Of a stretch of 64,000 bases of DNA, positions 26,181 through 34,910 are shown piece by piece; the first letter of the stretch is position 1, and each line of letters starts with the position of its first letter. Under the pieces are notes generated by a model. It had not been told where the DNA came from. It ran no database searches and saw only the letters and a program-made list of their open reading frames with translations. The stretch is from Solibacillus daqui. Lineage in GTDB: Bacteria > Bacillota > Bacilli > Bacillales_A > Planococcaceae. Location: NCBI RefSeq assembly GCF_028747805.1, contig NZ_CP114887.1:241501-305500 (forward strand), in the 5' to 3' direction. The position numbers were made by a program, and so were the translations under genes.

Positions 26181-26288
26181 TTAAATATCGTTGTCATCAA
26201 AGCTGTCTAAATCGAAGAAATCGTCGTTGTCTTCGAATAAGTAAGATACATCATTTTCATCCGTTGTTAAGTATGTGTAGTTTGTCAT
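26181..26288 (-). CDS. Tiny, highly acidic 35-aa protein
   Basis: An unlisted short ORF with ATG at 26288, AAAAGGAG ten bases upstream and a TAA at 26181. The product starts MTNYTYLTTDENDVS and ends FFDLDSFDDNDI; 13 of 35 residues are Asp or Glu and there are no Lys or Arg. The ribosome binding site, the codon pattern and the terminator at its 3' end support expression. It has no membrane segment or Cys. Function is unknown; such peptides may mimic DNA or bind a basic partner. Confidence 0.55.
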   Translation of the reverse strand: MTNYTYLTTDENDVSYLFEDNDDFFDLDSFDDNDI

Positions 26289-26374
26289 ATCATATCAGCT
26301 CCTTTTAATAACTATACAATAGTCAGAAAATTAAGTAAAGTCAAAAATCGTAAAGATTTTTTTGAATGATGGTT

Positions 26375-26460
26375 CATGAAAACGTTTTACATAAACGTTT
26401 TATCCTATTGGTTACGGTTACATTTTGCATAAAAAAATATTTAATAAAGCGTTTTCATAC
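26375..26460. promoter_or_regulatory. Cluster of cre-like sites upstream of the BTAD regulator
   Basis: Three near-copies of a CcpA-site-like motif: TGAAAACGTTTTAC (about 26377), ATAAACGTTTTATC (about 26391) and, on the other strand, ATGAAAACGCTTTAT (about 26448). Each deviates from the cre consensus at the last two positions. They lie between the tiny ORF and the regulator gene, 275-360 bases upstream of the latter. Function is tentative. The remaining sequence up to 26734 shows nothing I can name. Confidence 0.35.
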
Positions 26461-26734
26461 ATATTTTCATACATAAATTGAGTGGAACAAAGTAGCTTTT
26501 CGCCACATAAATAGAAGAAATTATCGCCTTCGATAAATTATTCGGGTGACATTGCATATATATTTACTGGCTATACAAAATCATGATGAAAGAAAAAGCG
26601 TGCTGATGAAGGTGATTACGTAGAAAAAATACTGGGTGAAATTTCTATTAAAGTAAAATTATCTAATAATATGAAATAATATTCTGTTTTGTGTTAAGAT
26701 ATTGTTCAATAAATGAAATGTAGGGGATGGTCGC

Positions 26735-29700
26735 ATGGAGCAACATGTTTTTGTATCTAAGTTAATTCCTCCAACACCAACTAATTACTATTTAAGAAAA
26801 GCAAATTTAATGAAGAAACTTACAGGTTGGCATCAAGCGAAATGTACAATTTTGCATAGTAGCGCAGGTTACGGAAAAACATCACTTATTAGCCAGTTTA
26901 TCCAAGATAGCAATACATCCTGTGCGTGGTATCAAATTACTTCGGATGATGATTCGATTTTCCCTTTTTTAAGGCACTTTATTTATAGTGTTCAACAAAA
27001 TTTCCCGTCATTTGGAGAAAATTTAAAAGGATGGGATTTGAACATAAAATTTCATAATGTAGAAGAATTACTTCAGCTTTCAAAACAACTAGTAAACGAG
27101 TTTCATAAAATTACAATACCGTTCATTATGGTGTTAGACGATTATCATCATGTATCGCATGTTTTTTCTATTAATTATGTAATGAATCAGTTGCTTCAAT
27201 ATTTACCACGGCAACATCATTTAATAGTGGCCTCGCGTAAAATGCCTGAATGGAGTTGCTTACTTCATTTAAGAATGAACAATCAGCTCATTGAGTGCTT
27301 TGAGCATGAATTTGTATTTTCCGAAGATGATGTGCAATTTTTATTCGAGACTTATTTTGAACGCAAGGTCTCGGACAAAGAATGTGAATTTGTTATGCAA
27401 ATGACTGAGGGCTGGGCGATGGCGGTTATGTTACTTGCATATCAAGCAAAATATAGTCCTCAAAAATTAGTAGATATTGCACAAGGGAACGTTGTGAATT
27501 TTTTTGCTTATTTATCAGCAGAAGTATTTGAAAAATTGGATGAACAATTTCAGCAGGACTTGTTGAAAGTAGGCATTCATCAAGTAATCTCGCTAGAAGA
27601 ATTGACCGAGTTATATGGGGCTGATTGGGTAAAGGGCTTGCAGGATAATCTGAAAAATTTAGCCTTTGTCATTCCATTAGCAGGTGGTACAAAGTATCGC
27701 TTCCATGCATTATTCCAGCATTTTTTACAGCAAAGATTACAAGAACATGCTCCGGCACTTTTTGAGCAATATCATGAAGAAGCTGCAAATTATTATGCAA
27801 GTCATCAGCAAGGAATACAAGCCGTTTCACATGCTGCCCAACTTAAAAATAAAACGTATTATGCAACACACTTATTACAGTTTTCGCAACAGTTTATTGA
27901 AGCAGGACAATTTGATTATTTACTTGATCGGTTAAAAGATTTGTCCCAGGATGAAAAAAACTATCAATTGCTGTTTTATGAAGGTGAGAGCCAGCGTTAC
28001 CGAGCGCAATATGAAAAGGCGAAAAATGCCTATATGGAGTGCTTCCACAAAGCACAGTCTGAGCAGGATCTATTATATATGATGCGTGCCCAGTTTGGCT
28101 TAGCCAATATTTATTTGGATACATTACAGCCAGTTTTTGCTGAACACCACTTACAGCAAACAATCGAATTATTAATGCAAGTAGACGTAAGTGAGGAAGA
28201 AAGTCAGCAAATTAACAGCTATTATACGGAAAACTTGATTAATTTAGGGCGGGCAGGAGAAGCACAACGATGGAGTAATGGGCAAAATTTGAAGTTGAGC
28301 TTAAATAATATTGATGCGCGCATGTACTTACGTCAGGGGCAACTGGAACAAGCAAAGGAAATTTTACAACAACGTGTAGTGAAGCAATTTCGCTGGGAAG
28401 AGGCACATCGAACAACGGATTTATTGCTTGTACTCATTGATGTTTTAATGGGCGAAAATGAGCAAGCCTATGCCCGTATTATTGAAAGTGAGAAGGAACA
28501 ATTAGTTGATATGCCATTCACACTTGCGATAATAAAGCTGAGAAAAGGTCTCGCGCTATTAAATATGGATGTGAAAGATTTGACCTTAGCAAAGCAGTGT
28601 TTAGACGAAACATTAGAATTAATGGGGCAAATTCACGTGAAGCGTGTAAAAGCAGAATGCTATATGGGTCTTGTATTATTTCATAGAGACAATGTAAATG
28701 AAGCGAAACGTTATGCCCAAATGGGTTTGAGAGAAACAGAAAAAGTGCAGGATTACTGGATGTCAGCGCTACTACTAACAGCTTTAACGAAAGTTTTAGT
28801 AGAAAACGAGCATTATGAAGAGGCGATTGAGACTGCGAAACAAGCACTTGCTTATTATACATGCAGCGAAGACAGCTATGGCCAAATGATTTGTTCGTTT
28901 TGGTTAGCTGTTTGTAATGAACAATTAGGTCGACGAACACAGGCAATTCAGGATTATGAAGTGTATTGGAATCTTTGCTCGGAAAAGTATCCTTACTTTA
29001 TTAAAAGGCGCACTTTATTTGGTCCACAAAGGTCCTTGTTATTTATACGATTAGCGCAACGTCTAGAAAAGCAACATGAGCTTTTTGTAATGATGGCAGC
29101 AGAAAACGTTCCCAATACGCAACTACATTTAACGTTATTTGGACCCGTATCGATTCAACGAGAGCAACAGGTGGTTCATGATAAAGAATGGAAAAGAATG
29201 AAAGCAAAAGAATTGTTTTTATATCTGTACAGTTGTCGGGACCAATTTGTTACCAAACAACAGTTATGCGAAGTGATTTGGAATTATGATGAAGAAGCAA
29301 TGGTAAGGGACTTTAAAGTAGTCTATAATGCTATGTTAAAAACACTAGAGCCAAATCGCTCAGCTCGCGAAGAAAGTCATTTTATTATTCGACGACAGCA
29401 TCTTTACAAGCTAGATACGGCTTGGATTCAAAGTGACGTAGCATTATTTGAGTACTATATGCAAAAAGGGTTTGACGAGTCCATACCTAAAATTTCGAAT
29501 GAATGGTTAAAGCTAGCGATACGCTTTGTTGACTCTCCATTTTGCTCAGATATTGATCGGGATTGGGTGAACACTTTACGGGTTTATTACGAAGAGCAAG
29601 CAATAAAAGTAATGGAACGTTTAGCTCAAAACTATGTAAGATTACAAAGTTTTACAGATGTAATTTACTATGCGAATCGAATGCGAACAATTGATGATGG

Positions 29701-29866
29701 CTATGAAGAAGCATATCGTTTACTGATTTTAGCTCATTATTATCTAGGGAATCGAAGAGAAGCGTTAAAAATTTATGACGAATGCGTAAAAGTATTAGAT
29801 GAACAATATGAGCTACCTCCAATGGAAACGACCGAGCAACTATATGACCTTATTTTAAAAATGTAA
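26735..29866 (+). CDS. STAND-type transcriptional regulator with TPR and BTAD (SARP-like) domains
   Basis: A 1043-aa regulator. The N-terminus is a MalT-like STAND ATPase with Walker A AGYGKTS (residues 44-50) and Walker B FIMVLDDYHHV (about 131). The middle (about 370-770) is helical TPR-like repeats. From about residue 795 (LTLFGPVSIQRE) comes a winged helix of the OmpR/SARP type and then a bacterial transcriptional activator domain. It lacks the C-terminal LuxR helix-turn-helix of MalT. It probably binds a ligand through the ATPase/TPR part and activates the downstream Liv transporter and acyl-CoA genes. The ATG follows a weak GGGGATGG site. A terminator separates it from the target operon. 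Confidence 0.88.
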   Translation: MEQHVFVSKLIPPTPTNYYLRKANLMKKLTGWHQAKCTILHSSAGYGKTSLISQFIQDSNTSCAWYQITSDDDSIFPFLRHFIYSVQQNFPSFGENLKGWDLNIKFHNVEELLQLSKQLVNEFHKITIPFIMVLDDYHHVSHVFSINYVMNQLLQYLPRQHHLIVASRKMPEWSCLLHLRMNNQLIECFEHEFVFSEDDVQFLFETYFERKVSDKECEFVMQMTEGWAMAVMLLAYQAKYSPQKLVDIAQGNVVNFFAYLSAEVFEKLDEQFQQDLLKVGIHQVISLEELTELYGADWVKGLQDNLKNLAFVIPLAGGTKYRFHALFQHFLQQRLQEHAPALFEQYHEEAANYYASHQQGIQAVSHAAQLKNKTYYATHLLQFSQQFIEAGQFDYLLDRLKDLSQDEKNYQLLFYEGESQRYRAQYEKAKNAYMECFHKAQSEQDLLYMMRAQFGLANIYLDTLQPVFAEHHLQQTIELLMQVDVSEEESQQINSYYTENLINLGRAGEAQRWSNGQNLKLSLNNIDARMYLRQGQLEQAKEILQQRVVKQFRWEEAHRTTDLLLVLIDVLMGENEQAYARIIESEKEQLVDMPFTLAIIKLRKGLALLNMDVKDLTLAKQCLDETLELMGQIHVKRVKAECYMGLVLFHRDNVNEAKRYAQMGLRETEKVQDYWMSALLLTALTKVLVENEHYEEAIETAKQALAYYTCSEDSYGQMICSFWLAVCNEQLGRRTQAIQDYEVYWNLCSEKYPYFIKRRTLFGPQRSLLFIRLAQRLEKQHELFVMMAAENVPNTQLHLTLFGPVSIQREQQVVHDKEWKRMKAKELFLYLYSCRDQFVTKQQLCEVIWNYDEEAMVRDFKVVYNAMLKTLEPNRSAREESHFIIRRQHLYKLDTAWIQSDVALFEYYMQKGFDESIPKISNEWLKLAIRFVDSPFCSDIDRDWVNTLRVYYEEQAIKVMERLAQNYVRLQSFTDVIYYANRMRTIDDGYEEAYRLLILAHYYLGNRREALKIYDECVKVLDEQYELPPMETTEQLYDLILKM

Positions 29867-29870
29867 GAAG

Positions 29871-29905
29871 CATCCCTTAAGTTACTTAAACTTAAGGGAT
29901 GTTTT
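29871..29905 (+). terminator. Terminator of the BTAD regulator gene
   Basis: Perfect 13-bp stem CATCCCTTAAGTT/AACTTAAGGGATG, followed by eight T. Confidence 0.9.
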
Positions 29906-29991
29906 TTTTTGTAACTAATTTGTAACTAGGCATTGGTAAAGTATGCTAAAGCAGGAATTCATGCTGAAATTAATGCTAGGAGGGACAGTTA

Positions 29992-31239
29992 ATGAAAAAG
30001 CATTTATGGTTAGTTTTTGCGGTATTATCTATGTTTTTATTAGTTGCGTGTAATAACGACTCAAATGAAAGCGCTTCAACGAGTACAGATTCAGGCGTAC
30101 AAGGTGAAAGCGGTAAAGAAGAAGTTGTTTCAAGTGACCCAATTAAAGTAGGTGTTCTTGCTTCATTAACAGGTGCGCTTGAATCGTACGGCAAGCAAAC
30201 GAAGAATGGTTTTGAACTGGGCCTAGAGTATGCAACAGGAGGCACGATGGAAGTTGAAGGGCGCAAAATTGAGGTTGTTTGGGAAGATACAGAAACAAAG
30301 CCAGAAGTAGCAGTTCAAAAAGCGACGAAGCTATTAGAGGATGATGCAGTTGATTTCTTAGTAGGTTCTTCAAGCTCAGGTGATACGTTAGCTGTTTTAC
30401 CGTTAGCCGAAGAGTACGAAAAAATTATGATTGTTGAGCCAGCGGTTGCGGATAGTATTACAGGTTCAGAATTTAATCCATATATTTTCCGTACAGCACG
30501 TAACTCTTCACAAGATGCCTATGCAGCGGCAGCAGCCATTGCGGGAGAAGGCGTAAAAATTGCAACATTCGCACCAGACTATTCATTTGGTTTGGATGGG
30601 GTATCTGCATTCAAAACAGCAGCAGAAAAATTAGGGGCTGAAATTGTTTTAGAAGAATATGCAGACCCAGCAGCAACCGATTTCACGTCGAATTTACAAA
30701 AAATCATTGAAGCGAAACCAGATTTTTTATTTGTTGTTTGGGCAGGAGCGAACTCTCCGTGGAATCAAATTGCAGATTTAAAACTTCAAGAAAAGGGCAT
30801 TAAAATTTCGACAGGTGCTCCGGATATTATCGCACTTCAGTTTATGGAGCCGTTAATTGGAATGGAAGGATTCACAGTTTATCACCATACATTACCAAAT
30901 AATGATGTCAATGATTGGTTAGTAAAAGAGCACAAAGCGCGCTTTAATGGCGAAGTTCCTGATTTATTCACACCTGGTGGATTCTCAGCGGCTGTTGCGA
31001 TTGTTGAGGCACTGAAAAAATCAGGCGGAGATGCGGATGGGAATGCATTAATTCCGTTAATGGAAGGTATGTCATTTGAAACGCCAAAAGGCACAATGAC
31101 CTTCCGTAAAGAAGATCATCAAGCATTACAACCAATGTATTCCATTAAATTAGAAAAAGTAGCAGAGTTCGATTATCCAATTCCTGTGCTTATTCGTGAG
31201 TTATCACCGGAAGAAACAGAACCACCAATTATGAATTAA
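29992..31239 (+). CDS. ABC transporter substrate-binding lipoprotein, Liv/Peripla_BP_6 type
   Basis: A 415-aa exported lipoprotein: signal peptide MKKHLWLVFAVLSMFLLVAC with the lipidation Cys at about residue 20, a Ser/Asn/Asp-rich linker, then a LivJ-like binding domain (IKVGVLASLTGALESYGKQ, ATKLLEDDAVDFLVGSSSSG). It captures the substrate for the LivGFHM-type ABC importer encoded downstream. The family binds branched-chain amino acids, amides and many aromatic or aliphatic carboxylates. The CoA ligase at the end of the operon suggests a carboxylic acid here. An AGGAGG site precedes the ATG. R2 and R1 repeats separate it from livG. Confidence 0.92.
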   Translation: MKKHLWLVFAVLSMFLLVACNNDSNESASTSTDSGVQGESGKEEVVSSDPIKVGVLASLTGALESYGKQTKNGFELGLEYATGGTMEVEGRKIEVVWEDTETKPEVAVQKATKLLEDDAVDFLVGSSSSGDTLAVLPLAEEYEKIMIVEPAVADSITGSEFNPYIFRTARNSSQDAYAAAAAIAGEGVKIATFAPDYSFGLDGVSAFKTAAEKLGAEIVLEEYADPAATDFTSNLQKIIEAKPDFLFVVWAGANSPWNQIADLKLQEKGIKISTGAPDIIALQFMEPLIGMEGFTVYHHTLPNNDVNDWLVKEHKARFNGEVPDLFTPGGFSAAVAIVEALKKSGGDADGNALIPLMEGMSFETPKGTMTFRKEDHQALQPMYSIKLEKVAEFDYPIPVLIRELSPEETEPPIMN

Positions 31240-31264
31240 TCTGCTTTGTCCCTAAAAACCCGTT

Positions 31265-31324
31265 TGGTGAAGGCTAATGCTCGGTTGGGGGATGAGGAAA
31301 TTCCTCACCGAGCAAAGCTTCACT
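31265..31324. repeat. R2 repeat, copy b
   Basis: GTGAAGGCTAATGCTCGGTT ... ATGAGGAA ... CCTCACCGAGCAAAGCTTCAC forms a hairpin and matches the copy at 17428-17483. It follows the binding-protein gene by about 25 bases. Confidence 0.7.
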
Positions 31325-31327
31325 TTA

Positions 31328-31362
31328 AGAGAACAGATGACAGGGGTGTCATCTGTTCTTCT
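31328..31362 (+). terminator. Hairpin between the binding-protein gene and livG
   Basis: Perfect 12-bp stem GAACAGATGACA/TGTCATCTGTTC with loop GGGG, followed by TTCTT. It may partially terminate transcripts so the binding protein is made in excess over the ABC subunits. Confidence 0.7.
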
Positions 31363-31531
31363 TAACTACCTTCAACTTGATTCAGCGGGGGTTCTAACCC
31401 CGGCTGAATCAAGTTGAAGCCCCCGGCGGATGTCACAGATTTTTAGAGGAGTTTTTCGAGAAAGCTCGAAAAAAATCTGGACGCAATTACGCCGAGGCGT
31501 AATTGATAAGCGGAAGGTAGTTAAGAAGAAC
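31354..31531. repeat. R1 structured repeat, copy 2, enclosed by a 19-bp inverted repeat
   Basis: The R1 core (31370-31510) has the same three hairpins and GGCGGATGTCACAGATTTT linker as copy 1. The third stem is perfect here (CAATTACGCC/GGCGTAATTG), where copy 1 has changed bases on both arms. Flanking it, GTTCTTCTTAACTACCTTC (31354-31372) and its exact reverse complement (31513-31531) form an outer 19-bp stem. The whole lies between the binding-protein gene and livG and ends 3 bases before the livG ribosome binding site. Confidence 0.82.
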
Positions 31532-31544
31532 AAGAAGGAGTGAG

Positions 31545-32306
31545 ATGATGGAAGCTATTTTAAAGACAACGAATCTATCAATAAAATTCGGTGAACATAA
31601 GGCTGTAGACGGTGTGAATTTTGAAATGCCGGCTAAACATTTCAAATCGATTATTGGTCCTAATGGTGCAGGGAAGACGACCTTTTTTAACTTAATTAGT
31701 GGGGAGCTCGAACCTACAGAAGGCGATGTACTTTTAAAAGGGGCGTCATTAAAGAAAAAGTCCTCTGTTGAACGAACGCGCTTAGGGGTTGGTCGTTCAT
31801 TTCAAATTACCAATGTATTTCCTAATTTAACTGTCTTAGAAAATGTACGTTTAGCAGTACAGTCAAAACGCAAAGTTCGCTTTGATATGTTCCGCCATTT
31901 TTTACAATACAAAAATATTACAGCAGAAGCGGAGCAAATTTTACAGCAAGTGCTCTTAACGGACAAAATGCATCAAGTAGCCAATCAACTATCACATGGT
32001 GAAAAACGCAAGCTAGAAATAGGGATGTTACTAGCATTAGATACAGAGATTTTACTATTAGATGAGCCAACTGCTGGCATGTCTTTAGAGGAAGTACCTG
32101 CCATTTTAGAGGTGATTCGTTCGATTAAAGAGCGCGGAGACAAAACAATTTTATTAATTGAACACAAAATGGATATGATTATCGATTTGTCGGATTCAAT
32201 TATGGTGTTATTTAACGGTACATTGCTGGCAGATGGGACACCGAAAGAAATTATGGACAATGAAACGGTGCAACAAGCGTACTTAGGGGGACTTGCGTAT
32301 GAATGA
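31545..32306 (+). CDS. ABC transporter ATPase, LivG-like
   Basis: A 253-aa ATP-binding subunit. Walker A GPNGAGKTT is at residues 38-46, the signature LSHGEKRKLEIGM near 148 and Walker B ILLLDEP near 169. The branched-chain-amino-acid-type C-terminal stretch HKMDMIIDLSDSIMVL marks LivG. It pairs with the LivF-like subunit and drives import through the two permeases. AAGGAG precedes ATG 31545. Its stop overlaps the start of the next gene. Confidence 0.93.
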   Translation: MMEAILKTTNLSIKFGEHKAVDGVNFEMPAKHFKSIIGPNGAGKTTFFNLISGELEPTEGDVLLKGASLKKKSSVERTRLGVGRSFQITNVFPNLTVLENVRLAVQSKRKVRFDMFRHFLQYKNITAEAEQILQQVLLTDKMHQVANQLSHGEKRKLEIGMLLALDTEILLLDEPTAGMSLEEVPAILEVIRSIKERGDKTILLIEHKMDMIIDLSDSIMVLFNGTLLADGTPKEIMDNETVQQAYLGGLAYE

Positions 32307-33006
32307 TATTTTAAAGCTTGGACAGGTTGAAACCTATATTTCGCAATACCATATTTTACAGGGCATTTCGTTTGAGGCGAAGGTCGGGGCGGTATCGGTA
32401 CTATTAGGTAGAAATGGCGCAGGGAAAACGACAACGCTTCGTACAATTATGGGATTAACGCCAGCTGCGAAAGGTTCGGTTATCTTTGATGGCAAGGATA
32501 TTTCAAAGATGGCAACATACGAAATCGCTAATCATGGAATCGGTTATGTCCCAGAGAATCAAGGGATATTTGCAGAATTAACCGTTGAGGAAAATATGCG
32601 TGTAGCTGTTCGTAAGGAAACGGAATCCGTTATGCAAAAGCAAGATTATATATTAGAACTTTTCCCAGACTTAAAAAAGTTTTGGAAAAAGCATGGGGGT
32701 AATTTATCGGGTGGTCAAAAACAAATGCTGGCAATGGCCAGAGCATTCGTGAATGACAGCAAGCTATTACTCATCGATGAGCCATCTAAGGGATTAGCGC
32801 CAATCGTTATTGAAAAAGTAATGGAAGCAATTACAGAAATGAAAAAGCACACATCGATTTTACTTGTCGAGCAAAACTTTATGATGGCAAGCCGAATCGG
32901 TGATACGTATACACTGATTGATGATGGGCGAACGGTACAATCCGGTACTATGGAAATGTTGATTGAAGACGAACAATTGAAACGTAAATATTTAGGGATT
33001 GGTTAA
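32299..33006 (+). CDS. ABC transporter ATPase, LivF-like
   Basis: A 235-aa ATP-binding subunit with Walker A GRNGAGKTT, the LivF-specific GIGYVPENQGIFAELTVEEN stretch, signature LSGGQKQML and Walker B LLLIDEPSKGLAP. ATG 32299 overlaps the livG stop by 8 bases, giving translational coupling; the TTG at 32293 is less likely. It works as a heterodimer with the LivG-like subunit. Confidence 0.93.
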   Translation: MNDILKLGQVETYISQYHILQGISFEAKVGAVSVLLGRNGAGKTTTLRTIMGLTPAAKGSVIFDGKDISKMATYEIANHGIGYVPENQGIFAELTVEENMRVAVRKETESVMQKQDYILELFPDLKKFWKKHGGNLSGGQKQMLAMARAFVNDSKLLLIDEPSKGLAPIVIEKVMEAITEMKKHTSILLVEQNFMMASRIGDTYTLIDDGRTVQSGTMEMLIEDEQLKRKYLGIG

Positions 33007-33020
33007 AGGAGGAGTTGGCA

Positions 33021-33884
33021 ATGGAGTTAATTATAAGTTTGACAATCAATGGTTTGGCAACAGGGATGCTTATTTTCTTATTAGCAGCAGGGCTAACGCT
33101 AATCTTTGGCTTAATGGATGTATTGAACTTTGCTCATGGCGGATTATTTGTGTGGGGCGCTTATACAGGGGTTTTCACTTATGCTTGGAGTGAAAGTTTT
33201 GTAGTAGGAATTATTGCAGCCATTTTAACAGGTCTTGTACTTGGCTTTGTTACTGAAAAGCTCATTATTACCCCGGTTTATGGAAATCACGTGCAACAAA
33301 TTCTCATTACATTAGGTTTTATGCTGGTGCTTCAAGAAATGATTAAGGTTGTATTTGGTCCTAATGGTGTTCCAGTAAAAGTGCCGCCTTATTTAGCGGG
33401 AAGCTGGGAAATCGGTGAATTAACAATTATTAAGTACCGTGTATTTATTATTGTTGTGGGATTTGCTTTATTTGGTATTTTGCAATTTATTTTAAAACGT
33501 ACAAAAGTGGGGTTAATTGTACGTGCGGGTGTTATGAATAAGGAAATGACACAAGCATTAGGGATCAATATTAAACGTGTCTTCCTACTTGTATTTATGT
33601 GCGGTGCAGCTCTTGCCGCTTTAGGGGGCATGCTGATGGCTCCTTATTCGGGAATTGTGTATGCCGAGATGGGAATGGAATACGCAATTTTAGGTTTCAT
33701 TGTCGTTGTAATTGGCGGAATGGGAAGTTTTCAAGGTTCATTAATGGCAGCGATATTAGTTGGTCTTGCAGGAAGTTTTATGGCCTATTATGTACCATTT
33801 TTATCTGTTGCAGTGAACATGATTTTAATGGCAATCGTTTTAATTTTCCGTCCACAAGGCTTATTTTCGGTAGTGAAAGGGTGA
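33021..33884 (+). CDS. ABC transporter permease, LivH-like
   Basis: A 287-aa permease with about eight hydrophobic segments. GLTLIFGLMDVLNFAHGG near residue 25 is the LivH signature, and GVMNKEMTQALGINIKRV is the cytoplasmic coupling loop that meets the ATPase. ATG 33021 lies 8 bases after AAAGGAGG; the in-frame TTG at 33015 is too close. Co-transcribed with livF and livM. Confidence 0.93.
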   Translation: MELIISLTINGLATGMLIFLLAAGLTLIFGLMDVLNFAHGGLFVWGAYTGVFTYAWSESFVVGIIAAILTGLVLGFVTEKLIITPVYGNHVQQILITLGFMLVLQEMIKVVFGPNGVPVKVPPYLAGSWEIGELTIIKYRVFIIVVGFALFGILQFILKRTKVGLIVRAGVMNKEMTQALGINIKRVFLLVFMCGAALAALGGMLMAPYSGIVYAEMGMEYAILGFIVVVIGGMGSFQGSLMAAILVGLAGSFMAYYVPFLSVAVNMILMAIVLIFRPQGLFSVVKG

Positions 33885-33888
33885 GCAT

Positions 33889-34905
33889 ATGATAAAACAG
33901 CCGTCAATTTTATCAAAAACAAATTTATTTTATGCACTTGTAGTCGGGGTCATGATCGTATTGCCGATAGCAATGGACTCAAGAACATTAACGATTTTAT
34001 TAACGCAGTTTTGTATTTTCGCTATTTTAGCGATGAGTTATGATATTTTACTTGGCTATACAGGAATTATTTCATTTGGTCATGCGATGTTTTTCGGGGT
34101 AGGAGCTTATTCAACAGCGATCATGCTAAGTGATTTTGGCCCTACTTTGGGGAGTTTTATGGCTTCGATTGCGGTAGGTATTGTGCTTTCGAGTTTAATT
34201 AGTATTGTCAGTGGCGCTCTTACATTACGCCTAAAAAATCACTTTTATGCGATGTTTACGTTGGCGATTTCGGGTTTATTTTTAGTCGTTGCAGAGAAAT
34301 GGCGTACGGTAACGAAAGGAAATGATGGATTTACATTTCGTGCACCAGAATTTTTCCGTGAGCGTTTGTACTTCTATTTATTTGTATTAATTTGTTTAGT
34401 AATCGTCTTTATTTTACTGAAACGATTCGTTTCTTCTCCATTTGGAAAGGTACTTGTAGCAATTAGGGAAAATGAACAGCGTACACGCTCTTTAGGATTT
34501 AAAACGCTCGGTTATAAAATTATTGCTTCTGTTGTAGCGGGTGCAGTAGCAAGTTTAGCTGGTTCCTTGTATGCTGTGTCATTACGTTTTGTGAATACAA
34601 GTGTAATGACGATGGATATTACGTTGGACGCACTTATGATGACGATAATCGGAGGTGTCGGAACATTAATTGGACCGATTATTGGTGCGGGTGTCATTGA
34701 ATTTGCACAGCATTATTTATCAGGACTTGCAAGGGATTATCCAATTTTCGAACGATGGATTATTTTCTTCGGAATTTTATACATTTTAGCAGTGATTTTC
34801 TTCCCACGAGGCATTGTTGGTACGGTTTATATGAAGTATCAAGAGTGGAGTGTGAAGAGAGGTCGTAAATCTGCAACTTTAAAATTTGTGGAAGAGAAGG
34901 AGTGA
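33889..34905 (+). CDS. ABC transporter permease, LivM-like
   Basis: A 338-aa permease with about ten hydrophobic segments. YDILLGYTGIISFGHAMFFG near residue 50 is the LivM signature, and RENEQRTRSLGFKT near 195 is the ATPase-coupling loop. It starts 4 bases after the livH stop. Its last codons reach into the ribosome binding region of the KAS III-like gene, so the transporter and enzyme genes form one unit. Confidence 0.93.
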   Translation: MIKQPSILSKTNLFYALVVGVMIVLPIAMDSRTLTILLTQFCIFAILAMSYDILLGYTGIISFGHAMFFGVGAYSTAIMLSDFGPTLGSFMASIAVGIVLSSLISIVSGALTLRLKNHFYAMFTLAISGLFLVVAEKWRTVTKGNDGFTFRAPEFFRERLYFYLFVLICLVIVFILLKRFVSSPFGKVLVAIRENEQRTRSLGFKTLGYKIIASVVAGAVASLAGSLYAVSLRFVNTSVMTMDITLDALMMTIIGGVGTLIGPIIGAGVIEFAQHYLSGLARDYPIFERWIIFFGILYILAVIFFPRGIVGTVYMKYQEWSVKRGRKSATLKFVEEKE

Positions 34906-34910
34906 CATCC

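Noticed and set aside
31354-31531. Insertion sequence or MITE proven by 19-bp inverted repeats
   Set aside because: No target-site duplication is evident, and copies 1 and 3 lack the same arms, so it remains a structured repeat.
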